A stretch of DNA of 64,000 nucleotides from assembly GCA_903918755.1 (NCBI GenBank), contig CAIXFN010000071.1, forward strand, positions 1 to 64,000. Direction: 5' to 3'. The DNA is from an uncultured Pedosphaera sp. (GTDB taxonomy: Bacteria; Verrucomicrobiota; Verrucomicrobiia; Limisphaerales; Pedosphaeraceae). Positions 1 to 8,959 of this stretch are shown here, one piece after another. Both the position numbers and the translations under genes were made by a program. The notes beneath the pieces were generated by a model. The model was not told the origin of the DNA. It searched no databases and was given only the letters and a program-made list of their open reading frames with translations. Numbering within the stretch: position 1 is the first letter of the stretch; the number at the start of each line of letters is the position of its first letter.

Positions 1-150
1 CACCTTTGGTGTTGGTGTTGGTGTTGGTGTTGGTGTTGGTGTTGGTGTTGGTGTTGGTGTTGGTGTTGGTGTTGGTGTTGGTGTTGGTGTTGGTGTTGGT
101 GTTGGTGTTGGTGTTGGGGGGGCGGGCCCATTTGCATCCGTTTTTGGCAT
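1..150 (-). CDS. Possible N-terminal fragment of a Pro-Thr-repeat protein (cut by window edge)
   Basis: On the minus strand an ATG at 150 opens a frame that stays open for all 50 codons to the window edge. It begins MPKTDANGPAP and then reads (Pro-Thr)n through the hexamer repeat, leaving it as Lys-Val. An AGGAG ribosome-binding-like sequence lies 10 nt upstream of the ATG. Pro-Thr tracts are typical of extracytoplasmic linkers, but a linker this close to the N-terminus with no signal peptide is unusual. The tract could equally be a non-coding microsatellite in an intergenic region. No function can be assigned. Confidence 0.3.
   Translation of the reverse strand, partial: MPKTDANGPAPPTPTPTPTPTPTPTPTPTPTPTPTPTPTPTPTPTPTPKV
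8..115. repeat. GGTGTT hexanucleotide tandem repeat, 18 perfect copies
   Basis: Eighteen uninterrupted copies of GGTGTT. The unit length is a multiple of three, so any coding frame stays open: the minus strand reads Pro-Thr, Thr-Asn or His-Gln dipeptides depending on frame. Perfect copies point to slippage-prone, recently changed DNA. The tract reaches almost to the window edge, so its full context cannot be seen. Confidence 0.97.
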
Positions 151-201
151 AGAATCAGGACTCCTATTCCCGTGCCCGGGATTGGCGGAAAGCGCGTTGT
201 C

Positions 202-230
202 AGCTTCCTCACGTCAGCTGCTACAAGGGG
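202..230 (+). repeat. Dispersed 29-nt motif, copy A
   Basis: A 29-nt sequence that matches 255-283 at 24 of 29 positions, with the core GCTGCTACAAGGG conserved. A third partial copy lies at 29458-29482. It sits in the gap upstream of the PQQ-propeller gene. Its role is unknown. Confidence 0.6.
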
Positions 231-254
231 AAAGCATCGGAAAGGCGATATCAG

Positions 255-283
255 AGCCTCCTTACATCGGCTGCTACAAGGGA
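255..283 (+). repeat. Dispersed 29-nt motif, copy B
   Basis: Second copy of the motif at 202-230, offset by 53 nt in the same orientation. The shared right half is the most conserved part (GGCTGCTACAAGGG here). The rest of the 151-370 gap shows no convincing gene or terminator. Confidence 0.6.
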
Positions 284-370
284 AGAGCGCCGGAATGGCA
301 GAAAGGGAGAAGATGAACGATTCGCGGTTTGACAAAGCCCGGTCCGGGAGAACACGCTTAAGTCCAGCTT

Positions 371-1744
371 ATGAAATGGCTAATCATCCTGGTACTTTGC
401 GGCAGTCTGGCACTCACCGGCGGGGCGGTGGCGCAAACCAACTGGCCCGCCTTCCGCGGCCCCAATGCGAGCGGCATCGCGTCGGGGCCCACACCGGCGC
501 TGCAGTGGGATGTGGCCAAAGGGGAAAAGGTCCGGTGGCGCACCCCAATTCCCGGCCTGGGCCATGCGAGCCCCGTCATTTGGGGCGACCGCCTGTTCGT
601 GACGACAGCGGTGAACCAACAGCGGACGGCCGCGCTCAAGGTGGGACTTTACGGGGATGGCGAGTCGGCGGCGGACGACGACACGCAACAATGGCAGGTA
701 TGGTGCGTGGACAAGAACACGGGCGAACGGCTCTGGCAGCAGACCGCGCGGGAGGGAATCCCCCGGGCCCGCCGCCACCCGAAAGCCACCCATGCCAATT
801 GCACGGTGGCGACCGATGGCGATAGCCTGGTGGCGTTTTTCGGCTCGGAGGGACTTTACTGTTACTCGCTGACCGGCCAACTCCGCTGGCAAAAGGATCT
901 GGGCACCCTGCGCTCCAGCCCCATGGTTTATAATGACGCGGTGGAAACCAATGGGTGGATGCTGGAATGGGGTTTTGCCAGTTCGCCCATCATTTATGAT
1001 CACCGGGTGTTCTTGCAATGCGATGTCCTGACGAACGGATTTCTGGCGGCGTTTAACCTGGCGGATGGCACGCTCGCCTGGCGGGTGCCCCGGGACGACA
1101 CCGCGACCTGGAGCACGCCAAACCTGAACCTGGCCCTGCCCCACCCGCAATTGCTGGTGAACGGCTGGAAACACATGGGAGGCTACGACCTGGCAACCGG
1201 GCGGGAGGTCTGGCGGATGGCGGGGGGCGGGGATTGTCCGGTGCCGACGCCCATGGTGGCCAACGGTCTGATCTATTTCATGAGCGCGCACGGGCCGCGC
1301 AAACCCATTTACGCGGTCCGACCCGAGGCGGTGGGCGACATTTCCCTGCACGAGGGGGAGACGACCAACCGGTTCGTGGCTTGGAGCTCCCTCCGGGGTG
1401 GTTCCTACATGGAGACCCCCTTGCTGCTCGACGGGTTAATGTACACTTGCCAGACCGACGGCATTCTATCGTGCCTGGATGCCGTCACCGGCCGGCAGTT
1501 CTATAAGGAACGATTGGGGACGGGGGGCGAAGGTTTCATGGCCTCCCCGGTGGCGGCGGGCGGACAAATCTATTTCGCGAGTGAAGCGGGGACGGTCTAC
1601 GTGGTGGCCGCGGGGAAAGAATTCCGGGTCCTGGCCACGAACCAATTGACCGAGCCCTGCCTGGCCACACCGGCGATCTCCGCCGGGACGATTTATTTCC
1701 GCACGCAAAGCCACGTGGTGGCCATTGCGGCGGACCATCGATAA
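371..1744 (+). CDS. Secreted PQQ-binding-like beta-propeller repeat protein
   Basis: 457 aa with an N-terminal signal peptide (MKWLIILVLCGSLALTGGAVA, cleavage near residue 22). The body is a chain of WD40/PQQ-like blades: repeated segments such as DKNTGERLWQQ, LTGQLRWQKDLGT and LADGTLAWRVP, each an 'x-TG-x-x-x-W' blade edge. This places it in the outer-membrane-assembly/PQQ-like propeller superfamily, probably periplasmic or extracellular. It carries no obvious dehydrogenase cytochrome domain, so PQQ-dependent enzyme activity should not be assumed. It ends 2 nt before the convergent xylulokinase stop. No clear Shine-Dalgarno sequence precedes the ATG. Confidence 0.88.
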   Translation: MKWLIILVLCGSLALTGGAVAQTNWPAFRGPNASGIASGPTPALQWDVAKGEKVRWRTPIPGLGHASPVIWGDRLFVTTAVNQQRTAALKVGLYGDGESAADDDTQQWQVWCVDKNTGERLWQQTAREGIPRARRHPKATHANCTVATDGDSLVAFFGSEGLYCYSLTGQLRWQKDLGTLRSSPMVYNDAVETNGWMLEWGFASSPIIYDHRVFLQCDVLTNGFLAAFNLADGTLAWRVPRDDTATWSTPNLNLALPHPQLLVNGWKHMGGYDLATGREVWRMAGGGDCPVPTPMVANGLIYFMSAHGPRKPIYAVRPEAVGDISLHEGETTNRFVAWSSLRGGSYMETPLLLDGLMYTCQTDGILSCLDAVTGRQFYKERLGTGGEGFMASPVAAGGQIYFASEAGTVYVVAAGKEFRVLATNQLTEPCLATPAISAGTIYFRTQSHVVAIAADHR

Positions 1745-1746
1745 GG

Positions 1747-3273
1747 TCAGCGCGTCACGAACTGGCGGTGTTTGAGGAACACGTCGCGCAAACTGGCGGA
1801 GGTTTCGTCCTGAAGCGCCTGCAGTTGCTCGTAGATTTCCACATTGGCCGGGATCGGCTGCAGGGTCTCGTGCTGATTGACCTCGATAAACTTGTCGGTG
1901 ATGTCCTGGATGGAGAGTTTTTCGCCCTGGTGGCGGCGCCAGCACCACAACGCCTGCAACGCGGCGCCATAAGCGGCGCCTTCGGCCACCTTAAGGGTGA
2001 CGACCTCCGCATTGAAAACGTCCGCCATGATCTGGCGCCAGGCTTTGGAACGCGCGCCGCCACCGGTGGCGCGGATTTGCTCGGGGGTCACGCCGAGCCG
2101 GGCGATCCGCCGCAGGCCGTAGTTCATGCCGAGCGTCACCCCTTCCATGGAGGCGCGGGCCAGATTATCGGAGGTGTAGGTCCGCTGATTGACGCCGAGC
2201 CAGACGCCGGTGCCGGCGGGGACATTGGGCGTGCGCTCGCCTTCGAGATAAGGCAGCAGGAGCAGGCCACCGGAGCCGGCGGGCACGCGGGAAATGGTGG
2301 CGGAAAACTTCTCGTGGGTCCAACCGAGGCTGGTGCGCACCAGTTCCGTGGCGGTGGTCACGTTCATGGTGCAGAGCAGCGGGAGCCAGCGATTCGTGGA
2401 ATCGCAAAAGGCGGCAATTTCGCCCTTGGGATCAACCACGGGCTTCTCGGCGCAGGCGTAAATGGTGCCACTGGTGCCGAAGCTGGCGGTGATGACGCCG
2501 GCACGGGTGTTACCGGTGCCGATCGCGCCCATCATGTTGTCGCCGCCACCGGCGCTGACGAGGACATCCGTGTTCAGATCCAACTGGCGGGCGGTGGAGG
2601 ATTGCAGGCGGCCGGCGGGCAGGTCGCTGGAAATCAAGCGCGGCAGTTTCCCGGCGAGTTCAGGATCAATGGCGGCCAAAGTCTCGGGTGACCACGTGCG
2701 TTTGCGGACGTCGAGGAGGGCGGTGCCGCTGGCATCGCCATATTCCATGACCCGTTCGCCGGTGAGCCAAAAATTCAGGTAATCGTGGGGCAGCAGCACG
2801 GTGGCCAACCGGCGGTAGTTCTCGGGTTCATGCTTTTTCAGCCAGAGAATCTTGGGGGCGGTGAAGCCGGGCAGGACGGCATTGCCGAGGGCGCGAATGG
2901 TGGCCTTGGGCCCGCCGAGGCGCTCGGTAATTTCGTCGCATTCCGGGATGGTCGTGGTGTCGCACCAGAGTTTGGCGGGGCGGATCACTTCGCCGCGGGC
3001 GTCCAGCGGGACGAACCCATGTTGCTGGCCACTGACGCCGATGGCCTTGACTTCGGCGCCGCTGGCCTTGGCCTGGCGGAGGGCCTGGCGGATGGCGCTG
3101 CCGGTGGCGTCGCGCCAGGTGTGGGGGTGCTGCTCCTTGGCGCCGGGCGGCAGGTCGGCGATCAGGTCGTATGCCTGGGCGGCAGAAGCCACGACCTTGC
3201 CGGTGTTGGCGTCCACCACCAGCACCTTGGTCGATTGTGTCCCGCTATCAATGCCAATTAAAAGGCTTCTCAT
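1747..3273 (-). CDS. xylB: Xylulokinase (FGGY-family carbohydrate kinase)
   Basis: 508 aa, the normal length for FGGY kinases. The N-terminal phosphate-binding loop is GIDSGTQSTK (residues 8-17). The expected catalytic Asp is D245 in SAGGGDNMMG, and the C-terminal nucleotide-binding part contains RATGGGARSKAWRQ. The protein fits xylulokinase best: ATP-dependent phosphorylation of D-xylulose to xylulose 5-phosphate in the cytoplasm. Another ketose or polyol substrate cannot be excluded, because no xylose isomerase or pentose transporter is nearby. It is convergent with the propeller gene and divergent from the amidohydrolase cluster. Confidence 0.88.
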   Translation of the reverse strand: MRSLLIGIDSGTQSTKVLVVDANTGKVVASAAQAYDLIADLPPGAKEQHPHTWRDATGSAIRQALRQAKASGAEVKAIGVSGQQHGFVPLDARGEVIRPAKLWCDTTTIPECDEITERLGGPKATIRALGNAVLPGFTAPKILWLKKHEPENYRRLATVLLPHDYLNFWLTGERVMEYGDASGTALLDVRKRTWSPETLAAIDPELAGKLPRLISSDLPAGRLQSSTARQLDLNTDVLVSAGGGDNMMGAIGTGNTRAGVITASFGTSGTIYACAEKPVVDPKGEIAAFCDSTNRWLPLLCTMNVTTATELVRTSLGWTHEKFSATISRVPAGSGGLLLLPYLEGERTPNVPAGTGVWLGVNQRTYTSDNLARASMEGVTLGMNYGLRRIARLGVTPEQIRATGGGARSKAWRQIMADVFNAEVVTLKVAEGAAYGAALQALWCWRRHQGEKLSIQDITDKFIEVNQHETLQPIPANVEIYEQLQALQDETSASLRDVFLKHRQFVTR

Positions 3274-3457
3274 AACTATTGCTAGACCGAGTAGATGAAC
3301 TTAGAAAACCAGACTACCAGCGGGTTGGAAAGCATTATCCACGAAACGGTGGGGTGCGGGTGCGGCGGCGAACCCAGCGCCCGTGCGGTCCAAAATTAAA
3401 TCTTTGCAACTCGGCGCTTGTGCCCGGCCCGTAGCTCGGCATAATCAGCCCACCGTG

Positions 3458-6400
3458 ATGAACGAGTTCTTCCGATTTCACGCCGGTCGCGGTGCGCGAC
3501 TGGGTATGGCGCTGGCCTTGCTTTCCGGCGTTGGACGCGCCGCCCCCCCGGATCTGGTGCCCCCCGGTTACCGTCCCATTCCGCCCGGAATCCATGCGCT
3601 CGTCGGCGCGCGCGTGGTGGTGAAGCCGGATGAAACCCTCACCAATGCCACCATCATCGTCCGCGACGGGTTGATCGAACGGGTGGGCAAGAGTGTGACT
3701 CCGCCGGCCGACGCGCGGGTCTGGGACCTGACGGGGATGACGGTTTACGCGGGTTTCATCGACCCCCATTTGACCGCGGCGGCAGCGCCACGGACACCGA
3801 CCGCAGGAGGCCGGGGCGGCGGCGCACCGGTCAACGATCTGACGGCGGGTACGGTGAAATTTTTCGGTGTAAGCTCCCAGGACCGCGAGGCGGAAGGCCC
3901 GGGGTATGAGGTGGCGCGGGTCACCCCGGAGCGCCAAATGGCCCGAAGCTACGTGCCGGACAGCAAAGCGAACGAGAAACTACGGGAAATCGGTTTCACC
4001 GCGGCCAACGTCACGCCCGAGCGCGGGATTGTGCGGGGGGTGAGCGCGCTGGTGGCCCTGTCCGATGAAGAACCCAACGCGACGGTGATCCGCCCCGAGG
4101 TGTTCCAGCATGTGGCGTTTGAAATCGGCGGCGGCCGGGGCGGCGGATATCCCGGGTCCCTGATGGGAATGGTGGCGGTGGTGCGGCAAAGTTTTCTGGA
4201 TGCGGAGCACTACAAACTGGACCAGGACGATTACCGCAAGCACGACGGGCAACGCCCGCGCCCGGCCTACAACCCGGGTCTGGAGGCGTTGGAACCGGCG
4301 CTGGCCAAAAAGATGCGGGTGATCTTCGAACCCCGAACCGCTTTGATGGTGGACCGGGCCACGCGCGTCGCGCACGAACTGAACCTCGAGTTTGGGATTC
4401 TGGCCACCGGCCAGGAATGGCGTCGGCCGGAACTTGCCAAGGCCGCCGGGGCGCCCTTCATCGTGCCGCTGAATTTTCCCAGTGCGCCGCGCCTGCCGCA
4501 GGACGACGATTGGCAGCAGGTCACGCTGGATGAGTTGCGGGTATGGGATTGGGCCGCCGAAAACCCGGCAGTATTGCGCCATCAGGGATTGGAGATTGCG
4601 CTCACCACCACGGGGTTGGCGGACAAATCGGTTTTCCGCAAAAATCTGCGGCTGGCGCTCGATCGGGGCTTGTCGGAAAAGGACGCCCTGGCCGCGCTGA
4701 CCACGGTGCCCGCCCGCCTGTGTGGCGTGGAGCGCCAGATGGGGACGATCGAAGCGGGCAAGCAGGCCAACCTCACCATCGTGGATGGCAAGGGCTATTT
4801 TGATCCGGAATCCAAGGTGCGCGCGGTGTGGATTGACGGACGCTATTACCGGATTGCGGCGAGCGAGACGAAGGAAGACACGAAGGATGGAACCGGCCGC
4901 GGCGGCGGTCGGGGCGGTCGCGGGGGCAACCGCGGGGGCGCCACCGAGTCCGCCAATTCCACGAATGTCACCAGCACGGCGATGGCCACAAACTCAGTCC
5001 CGGCCGGGACCAACAAACTGGAAACCCTCGCCGGCAAGCAGCCGGAAGGGACGAATGACCAGCATACCGGTGCGCCGGAAGGCCGCGGGGGCAAATCGAA
5101 AGAAGCGCAAAAGCGGATCGCACAGTCACCGTTGACCGGGCGTGGCGTACTGACCAATCCCCCGGCGTTGTTGATTCGCAATGCGACGATTTGGACCGAG
5201 AGTGCGGCGGGTCGTCTGACGAATGCGGATTTGTATGTCCGGGACGGCAAGATTCAGAAAATCGGCCGCAACCTGTATCCCATGGGCGGGGCGCCAGACA
5301 ACACCCTGGTAATGGATGGGACTGGTTTGCAGATTACGCCGGGAATCATTGATTGCCACAGTCATAGCATGATCCTGGGCGGGGTGAATGAAGGGACGCT
5401 GCCGTCCTCGGCCATGGTGCGCGTGGGGGATGTGGTGAATTCCGACACGGCAAACATTTATGCCCAACTGGCCAGCGGGGTGACCGCGGTCAACCTGCTG
5501 CATGGCTCGGCCAACCCGATCGGCGGGCAGAACTGTGTGATCAAACTGCGCGATGGCGAATCACCCGAGGGATTGAAATTCAAGGACGCGCCCCAAGGCA
5601 TCAAGTTCGCGCTCGGCGAAAACGTCAAGCAAAGCAATTTTGGCGACCGGACCGCCTCGCGCTTCCCGCAGACGCGCATGGGCGTGCAGACGTTCTTCAA
5701 CGAGCGGTTTGTGGCCGCGCAACAATACCTGCAGGCGTGGACGGAATACCGGAAATCCGGGGACGTGCCCCCGCGCCGGGACCTGGAGATGGAAGCGCTG
5801 GGGGAAATCCTCGAAGGCAAACGGCTGATCCATTGCCATTCCTACCGGCAGGATGAAATCGTGATGCTGATCCGGTTGATGGAGCAATTCGGGGTCAAGA
5901 TCGCGAGTTTCCAGCATGTGCTGGAGGGCTACAAAGTGGCGGATGAAATTGCGCGGCACGGCGCGGGAGGTTCCACGTTCTCGGACTGGTGGGCCTACAA
6001 ATGGGAGGTTTACGACGCGATCCCTTACAATGGCAGCCTGATGCGGTCCCGCGGGGTGGTGGTTTCCTTCAACTCGGATTCGGATGACCTGGCCCGGCGG
6101 CTCTATCAGGAAGCCGCCAAGGCCGTGAAATACGGCGGCACCCCCGAGGAGGAAGCGCTGAAATTCGTGACGTTGAACCCGGCCAAGCAATTGCACATCG
6201 ACCAACGCGTGGGCTCGCTGGAACCCGGCAAGGACGCGGACTTTGCCGTTTGGTCTGGATCGCCCCTGGATTCCTTCACGGTCTGCCGGCAGACGTGGAT
6301 CGAGGGTCGCGAGTATTTTGACATCGCCCTGGCCCTGGCCCGGGCGGCGGCGTTGGCCCGGGAGCGGAGTGAATTGCTCGTGAAAGTGAAAAAGGCCGGC

Positions 6401-6508
6401 GGACCGGGCGGTCCCGGCGGTGGTGACGCCGCTAACAACAGCTTCTTTGAGGTATCCCTGGAACACCAATACGACGGCACGATCCGCCATTGCCTGGACA
6501 ATGAATAA
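3458..6508 (+). CDS. Secreted tandem amidohydrolase (two fused amidohydrolase-family domains)
   Basis: 1016 aa from the first ATG of the frame; a signal peptide follows (hydrophobic stretch ending ALLSGVGRA). Two amidohydrolase/imidazolonepropionase-like domains are joined by a low-complexity Gly/Arg and Ser/Thr/Asn linker (about residues 485-570). Domain 1 (about 45-480) reads GFIDPHLTAAAAP where an active enzyme has HxH, so its metal site looks lost. Domain 2 (about 575-1000) keeps GIIDCHSHS, LIHCHSY, FQHVLEGYK and SFNSDSDD, the expected metal and catalytic positions. Hydrolysis of a C-N bond in the periplasm is likely; the substrate is unknown. It overlaps the next amidohydrolase-like gene by 8 nt, so the two are probably co-translated. 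Confidence 0.85.
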   Translation: MNEFFRFHAGRGARLGMALALLSGVGRAAPPDLVPPGYRPIPPGIHALVGARVVVKPDETLTNATIIVRDGLIERVGKSVTPPADARVWDLTGMTVYAGFIDPHLTAAAAPRTPTAGGRGGGAPVNDLTAGTVKFFGVSSQDREAEGPGYEVARVTPERQMARSYVPDSKANEKLREIGFTAANVTPERGIVRGVSALVALSDEEPNATVIRPEVFQHVAFEIGGGRGGGYPGSLMGMVAVVRQSFLDAEHYKLDQDDYRKHDGQRPRPAYNPGLEALEPALAKKMRVIFEPRTALMVDRATRVAHELNLEFGILATGQEWRRPELAKAAGAPFIVPLNFPSAPRLPQDDDWQQVTLDELRVWDWAAENPAVLRHQGLEIALTTTGLADKSVFRKNLRLALDRGLSEKDALAALTTVPARLCGVERQMGTIEAGKQANLTIVDGKGYFDPESKVRAVWIDGRYYRIAASETKEDTKDGTGRGGGRGGRGGNRGGATESANSTNVTSTAMATNSVPAGTNKLETLAGKQPEGTNDQHTGAPEGRGGKSKEAQKRIAQSPLTGRGVLTNPPALLIRNATIWTESAAGRLTNADLYVRDGKIQKIGRNLYPMGGAPDNTLVMDGTGLQITPGIIDCHSHSMILGGVNEGTLPSSAMVRVGDVVNSDTANIYAQLASGVTAVNLLHGSANPIGGQNCVIKLRDGESPEGLKFKDAPQGIKFALGENVKQSNFGDRTASRFPQTRMGVQTFFNERFVAAQQYLQAWTEYRKSGDVPPRRDLEMEALGEILEGKRLIHCHSYRQDEIVMLIRLMEQFGVKIASFQHVLEGYKVADEIARHGAGGSTFSDWWAYKWEVYDAIPYNGSLMRSRGVVVSFNSDSDDLARRLYQEAAKAVKYGGTPEEEALKFVTLNPAKQLHIDQRVGSLEPGKDADFAVWSGSPLDSFTVCRQTWIEGREYFDIALALARAAALARERSELLVKVKKAGGPGGPGGGDAANNSFFEVSLEHQYDGTIRHCLDNE

Positions 6509-7847
6509 CATCCCCTTCCCTTCCCGGAGACCGACGGCGGGCACCGTTCCGGCTTTATTGGCTGCCCTGGCCGTGTTGCCCTGGACACCCACCGTCCGCG
6601 CCGCCGATCCTGAGTCGCTGTTGCTGAGCAACGCCATCGTGCACGTGGTGACCGGCGCCCCCCTGCCCGGCGGCATGGTCTGGATCCGAGACGGCAAAAT
6701 CCAGGCGGTCGGGACGCATGTCGAGGCATCCGGGGCCACGCTCGTGGATCTGGGCGGCCGGCATTTGTATCCGGGCCTCATCAGCCTGGACAGCGCCCTC
6801 GGGTTGGAAGAAATCGAATCCGTGCGGGCCACGCTGGATACGACGGAAGTCGGCGAATTTCACCCCGAGGTGGAATCGTGGATCGCGGTGAATCCGGATT
6901 CGGAATTGATTCCCGTCACGCGGGCCAACGGGATCACCCATGCCGAACCCGCCCCGCAAGGCGGGACCATCGCAGGATTGTCGGGAGTGGTCGCATTCGA
7001 CGGTTGGACGATGGAGCAGATGACCATCAAGAAGCCGGCGGCCCTGCATGTTTACTGGCCGAGCATGAGCCTGGATGTGACACCGCGCGAACGGATGCGA
7101 CCGCCCACGCCGGGTGGGGGCAGGTCGTCCGATGAACAGGCGCGGGAACGCGTGGCGCGCGTCAAAGCTTTCGATGATTTCTTTCAGGAAGCCCGGGCCT
7201 ATGCGAAGGGCCGGGCGGCCGGCAAGGCGGGGGTAAACCCGCCGTGGGAAGCGATGTTGCCGGTGGTGCGCGGCCAGATTCCGATCATGGTGCACGCAGA
7301 CGACACGCGCCAGATCAAGAGCGCGATCAAATGGGCGCAAACGAATGACTGCAAGATCATCATCGTGGGCGGCCAGGATGCCTGGGAGGTCGCGCCCCTA
7401 CTGGCGGAACGCCAGGTGCCGGTGATTTATGAGGGAGTCTTCACAGTGCCCGGTCAGGAGCAACGGGGCTACGATGTCAATTTCAAGGCACCGGAAGTCC
7501 TGCGCGCAGCCGGGGTAAAAGTAGCCTTCAGCGTGGGCGCCAGCGGCATGGGCGCGTCGTTTGCCCGCAATCTGCCGTATGAGGCCGCCCAAGCGGTGGC
7601 CTTCGGCCTGCCGGAGAGCGATGCCTTGAAAGGGATTACGCTCTACCCCGCGCAAATCCTGGGACTGGGCGACCGCCTGGGCTCCATCGAGGCGGGGAAG
7701 GAAGCGAGCCTGTTTGTCGCGGACGGAAACATTTTCGACATCCGATCCAACGTGAAGAAGATGTGGATCGCCGGCCGGGAAGTGGATCTGGCCAGTCGCC
7801 ACACCCGGTTGTTTCATAAGTACAAAAACCGCCCCCTGCCCCAATGA
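6501..7847 (+). CDS. Secreted amidohydrolase-like protein, metal site degenerate
   Basis: 448 aa starting at an ATG that overlaps the upstream stop by 8 nt. A signal peptide runs to about residue 34 (LLAALAVLPWTPTVRA). The fold is recognisable from the N-terminal beta-sandwich (DGKIQAVGTHVEA, GGRHLYPGLIS) and the C-terminal GDRLGSIEAGKEASLFVADG. The place of the usual HxH is LISLDSALG, with no histidines, so catalysis through the standard binuclear metal centre is doubtful. Adjacent pairs of a long and a short amidohydrolase-like protein occur in other bacteria; it may form a complex with its neighbour. That partnership is inference. Confidence 0.82.
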   Translation: MNNIPFPSRRPTAGTVPALLAALAVLPWTPTVRAADPESLLLSNAIVHVVTGAPLPGGMVWIRDGKIQAVGTHVEASGATLVDLGGRHLYPGLISLDSALGLEEIESVRATLDTTEVGEFHPEVESWIAVNPDSELIPVTRANGITHAEPAPQGGTIAGLSGVVAFDGWTMEQMTIKKPAALHVYWPSMSLDVTPRERMRPPTPGGGRSSDEQARERVARVKAFDDFFQEARAYAKGRAAGKAGVNPPWEAMLPVVRGQIPIMVHADDTRQIKSAIKWAQTNDCKIIIVGGQDAWEVAPLLAERQVPVIYEGVFTVPGQEQRGYDVNFKAPEVLRAAGVKVAFSVGASGMGASFARNLPYEAAQAVAFGLPESDALKGITLYPAQILGLGDRLGSIEAGKEASLFVADGNIFDIRSNVKKMWIAGREVDLASRHTRLFHKYKNRPLPQ

Positions 7848-8674
7848 TTTCGCTATTCGGACGCTTCCTGGCCACGGCATTGCCGCTCGGCGCCCTGCTT
7901 TTCGCCGGCCAATTGACCGTAGCGGGGGCGGAGACCAACACCGCCGTGGTGCCGCTGCGGAACACGCACGCGCACAATGATTATGAACACCCCCACCCGC
8001 TGTTCGACGCCCTGGCGGAAGGGTTCTGCAGTGTCGAAGCGGACATTCATCTGGTCAACGGACAATTGCTCGTGGCGCATGATGTCCAGCACCGGGATCC
8101 GCAGCGTACACTCGAATCTCTTTATCTCGCGCCGCTGCGGCAGCGGATCAAGGAAAACGGCGGCCGGGTCTATCGTGGTGGGCCGGAGTGTGTCTTGCTG
8201 ATCGATTTCAAGACCGACGGTACGGCGATGTATCCGGTGCTGCGGGAGCAACTCCAGAAATATGGGGACATTTTCACGGTCTTCCGCGATGGGCGGAAGG
8301 AAACCAACGCGCTGACCGCCATTCTCACGGGGGGGTATCCCCGGAAACTGCTGGCGGCGGATGCCGTTCGCTATGCGGCGGGCGATGGCACCCTGCCGGA
8401 TCTGGAAACCAATCCGCCGGCCAGCCTGGTGCCGTGGATCAGCGAAGAATGGAAAGCGCTCTTCAAATGGCGCGGCGCGGGGGTGATGTCGGAAGCGGAT
8501 CAGCAGCGCCTGGATGGAATCGTGACCAAGGCGCACGAGCAGGGCCGCCGGGTTCGATTCTATGGAGCGCCCGACAAGCCGATTTTCTGGCAGGCGATGC
8601 TGGACCATCACGTGGATTTGATCAATTCGGACGACCTGCCCGGTTTGCGCAAGTTTCTGACCGCCCGCCCCTGA
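7844..8674 (+). CDS. PI-PLC / glycerophosphodiester phosphodiesterase-like secreted protein
   Basis: 276 aa with a signal peptide (about residues 1-25). The start of the mature protein, NTHAHNDYEHPHPLFDAL, followed by CSVEADIHL and LLVAHD, gives the His, Glu and Asp residues of the PLC-like/GDPD TIM-barrel superfamily. It also has LLIDFKTDG and a C-terminal HVDLINSDDLPGL typical of that group. It probably cleaves a phosphodiester or related substrate outside the cytoplasm; the exact substrate is unknown. Its ATG overlaps the stop of the preceding gene by 4 nt (ATGA), so it belongs to the same transcription unit. Confidence 0.8.
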   Translation: MISLFGRFLATALPLGALLFAGQLTVAGAETNTAVVPLRNTHAHNDYEHPHPLFDALAEGFCSVEADIHLVNGQLLVAHDVQHRDPQRTLESLYLAPLRQRIKENGGRVYRGGPECVLLIDFKTDGTAMYPVLREQLQKYGDIFTVFRDGRKETNALTAILTGGYPRKLLAADAVRYAAGDGTLPDLETNPPASLVPWISEEWKALFKWRGAGVMSEADQQRLDGIVTKAHEQGRRVRFYGAPDKPIFWQAMLDHHVDLINSDDLPGLRKFLTARP

Positions 8675-8682
8675 ACTCCAGC

Positions 8683-8931
8683 GTGAAGCGCAAACTCCGA
8701 ATAACGGCGGTCTATGGGGCGTCCATGGTGGTGATCTTCTGGGCCATGTCCGGCGCGAATCGCGGTTGGACCAAGACCTCGGTGCCGCACACGGTCAAAG
8801 ACCCGGTGACGGAACTGGACGGGGTGGTCTATGTCAACAAATTCGTGCCGGGGGTGGATTTCCTGGGGGCGGGATTGCTGATCAGTGGTTTGATCGCGGC
8901 GGTCTCGCTCGCACTGCAGCGCAAAAAATGA
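8683..8931 (+). CDS. Small membrane protein of unknown function
   Basis: 82 aa with a GTG start 8 nt after the previous stop. Two hydrophobic segments are visible, about residues 7-25 (ITAVYGASMVVIFWAMSG) and 59-78 (DFLGAGLLISGLIAAVSLAL), ending in a basic RKK tail. An ATG 42 nt downstream is an alternative start but would shorten the first segment. No family was recognised. The spacing suggests co-transcription with the amidohydrolase and phosphodiesterase genes. Confidence 0.6.
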   Translation: MKRKLRITAVYGASMVVIFWAMSGANRGWTKTSVPHTVKDPVTELDGVVYVNKFVPGVDFLGAGLLISGLIAAVSLALQRKK

Positions 8932-8959
8932 CTGGATTTCCCGACTTGCACTGTTTCTA

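Noticed and set aside
8-115. Possible CRISPR array
   Set aside because: The repeat unit is 6 nt with no spacers; this is a microsatellite.
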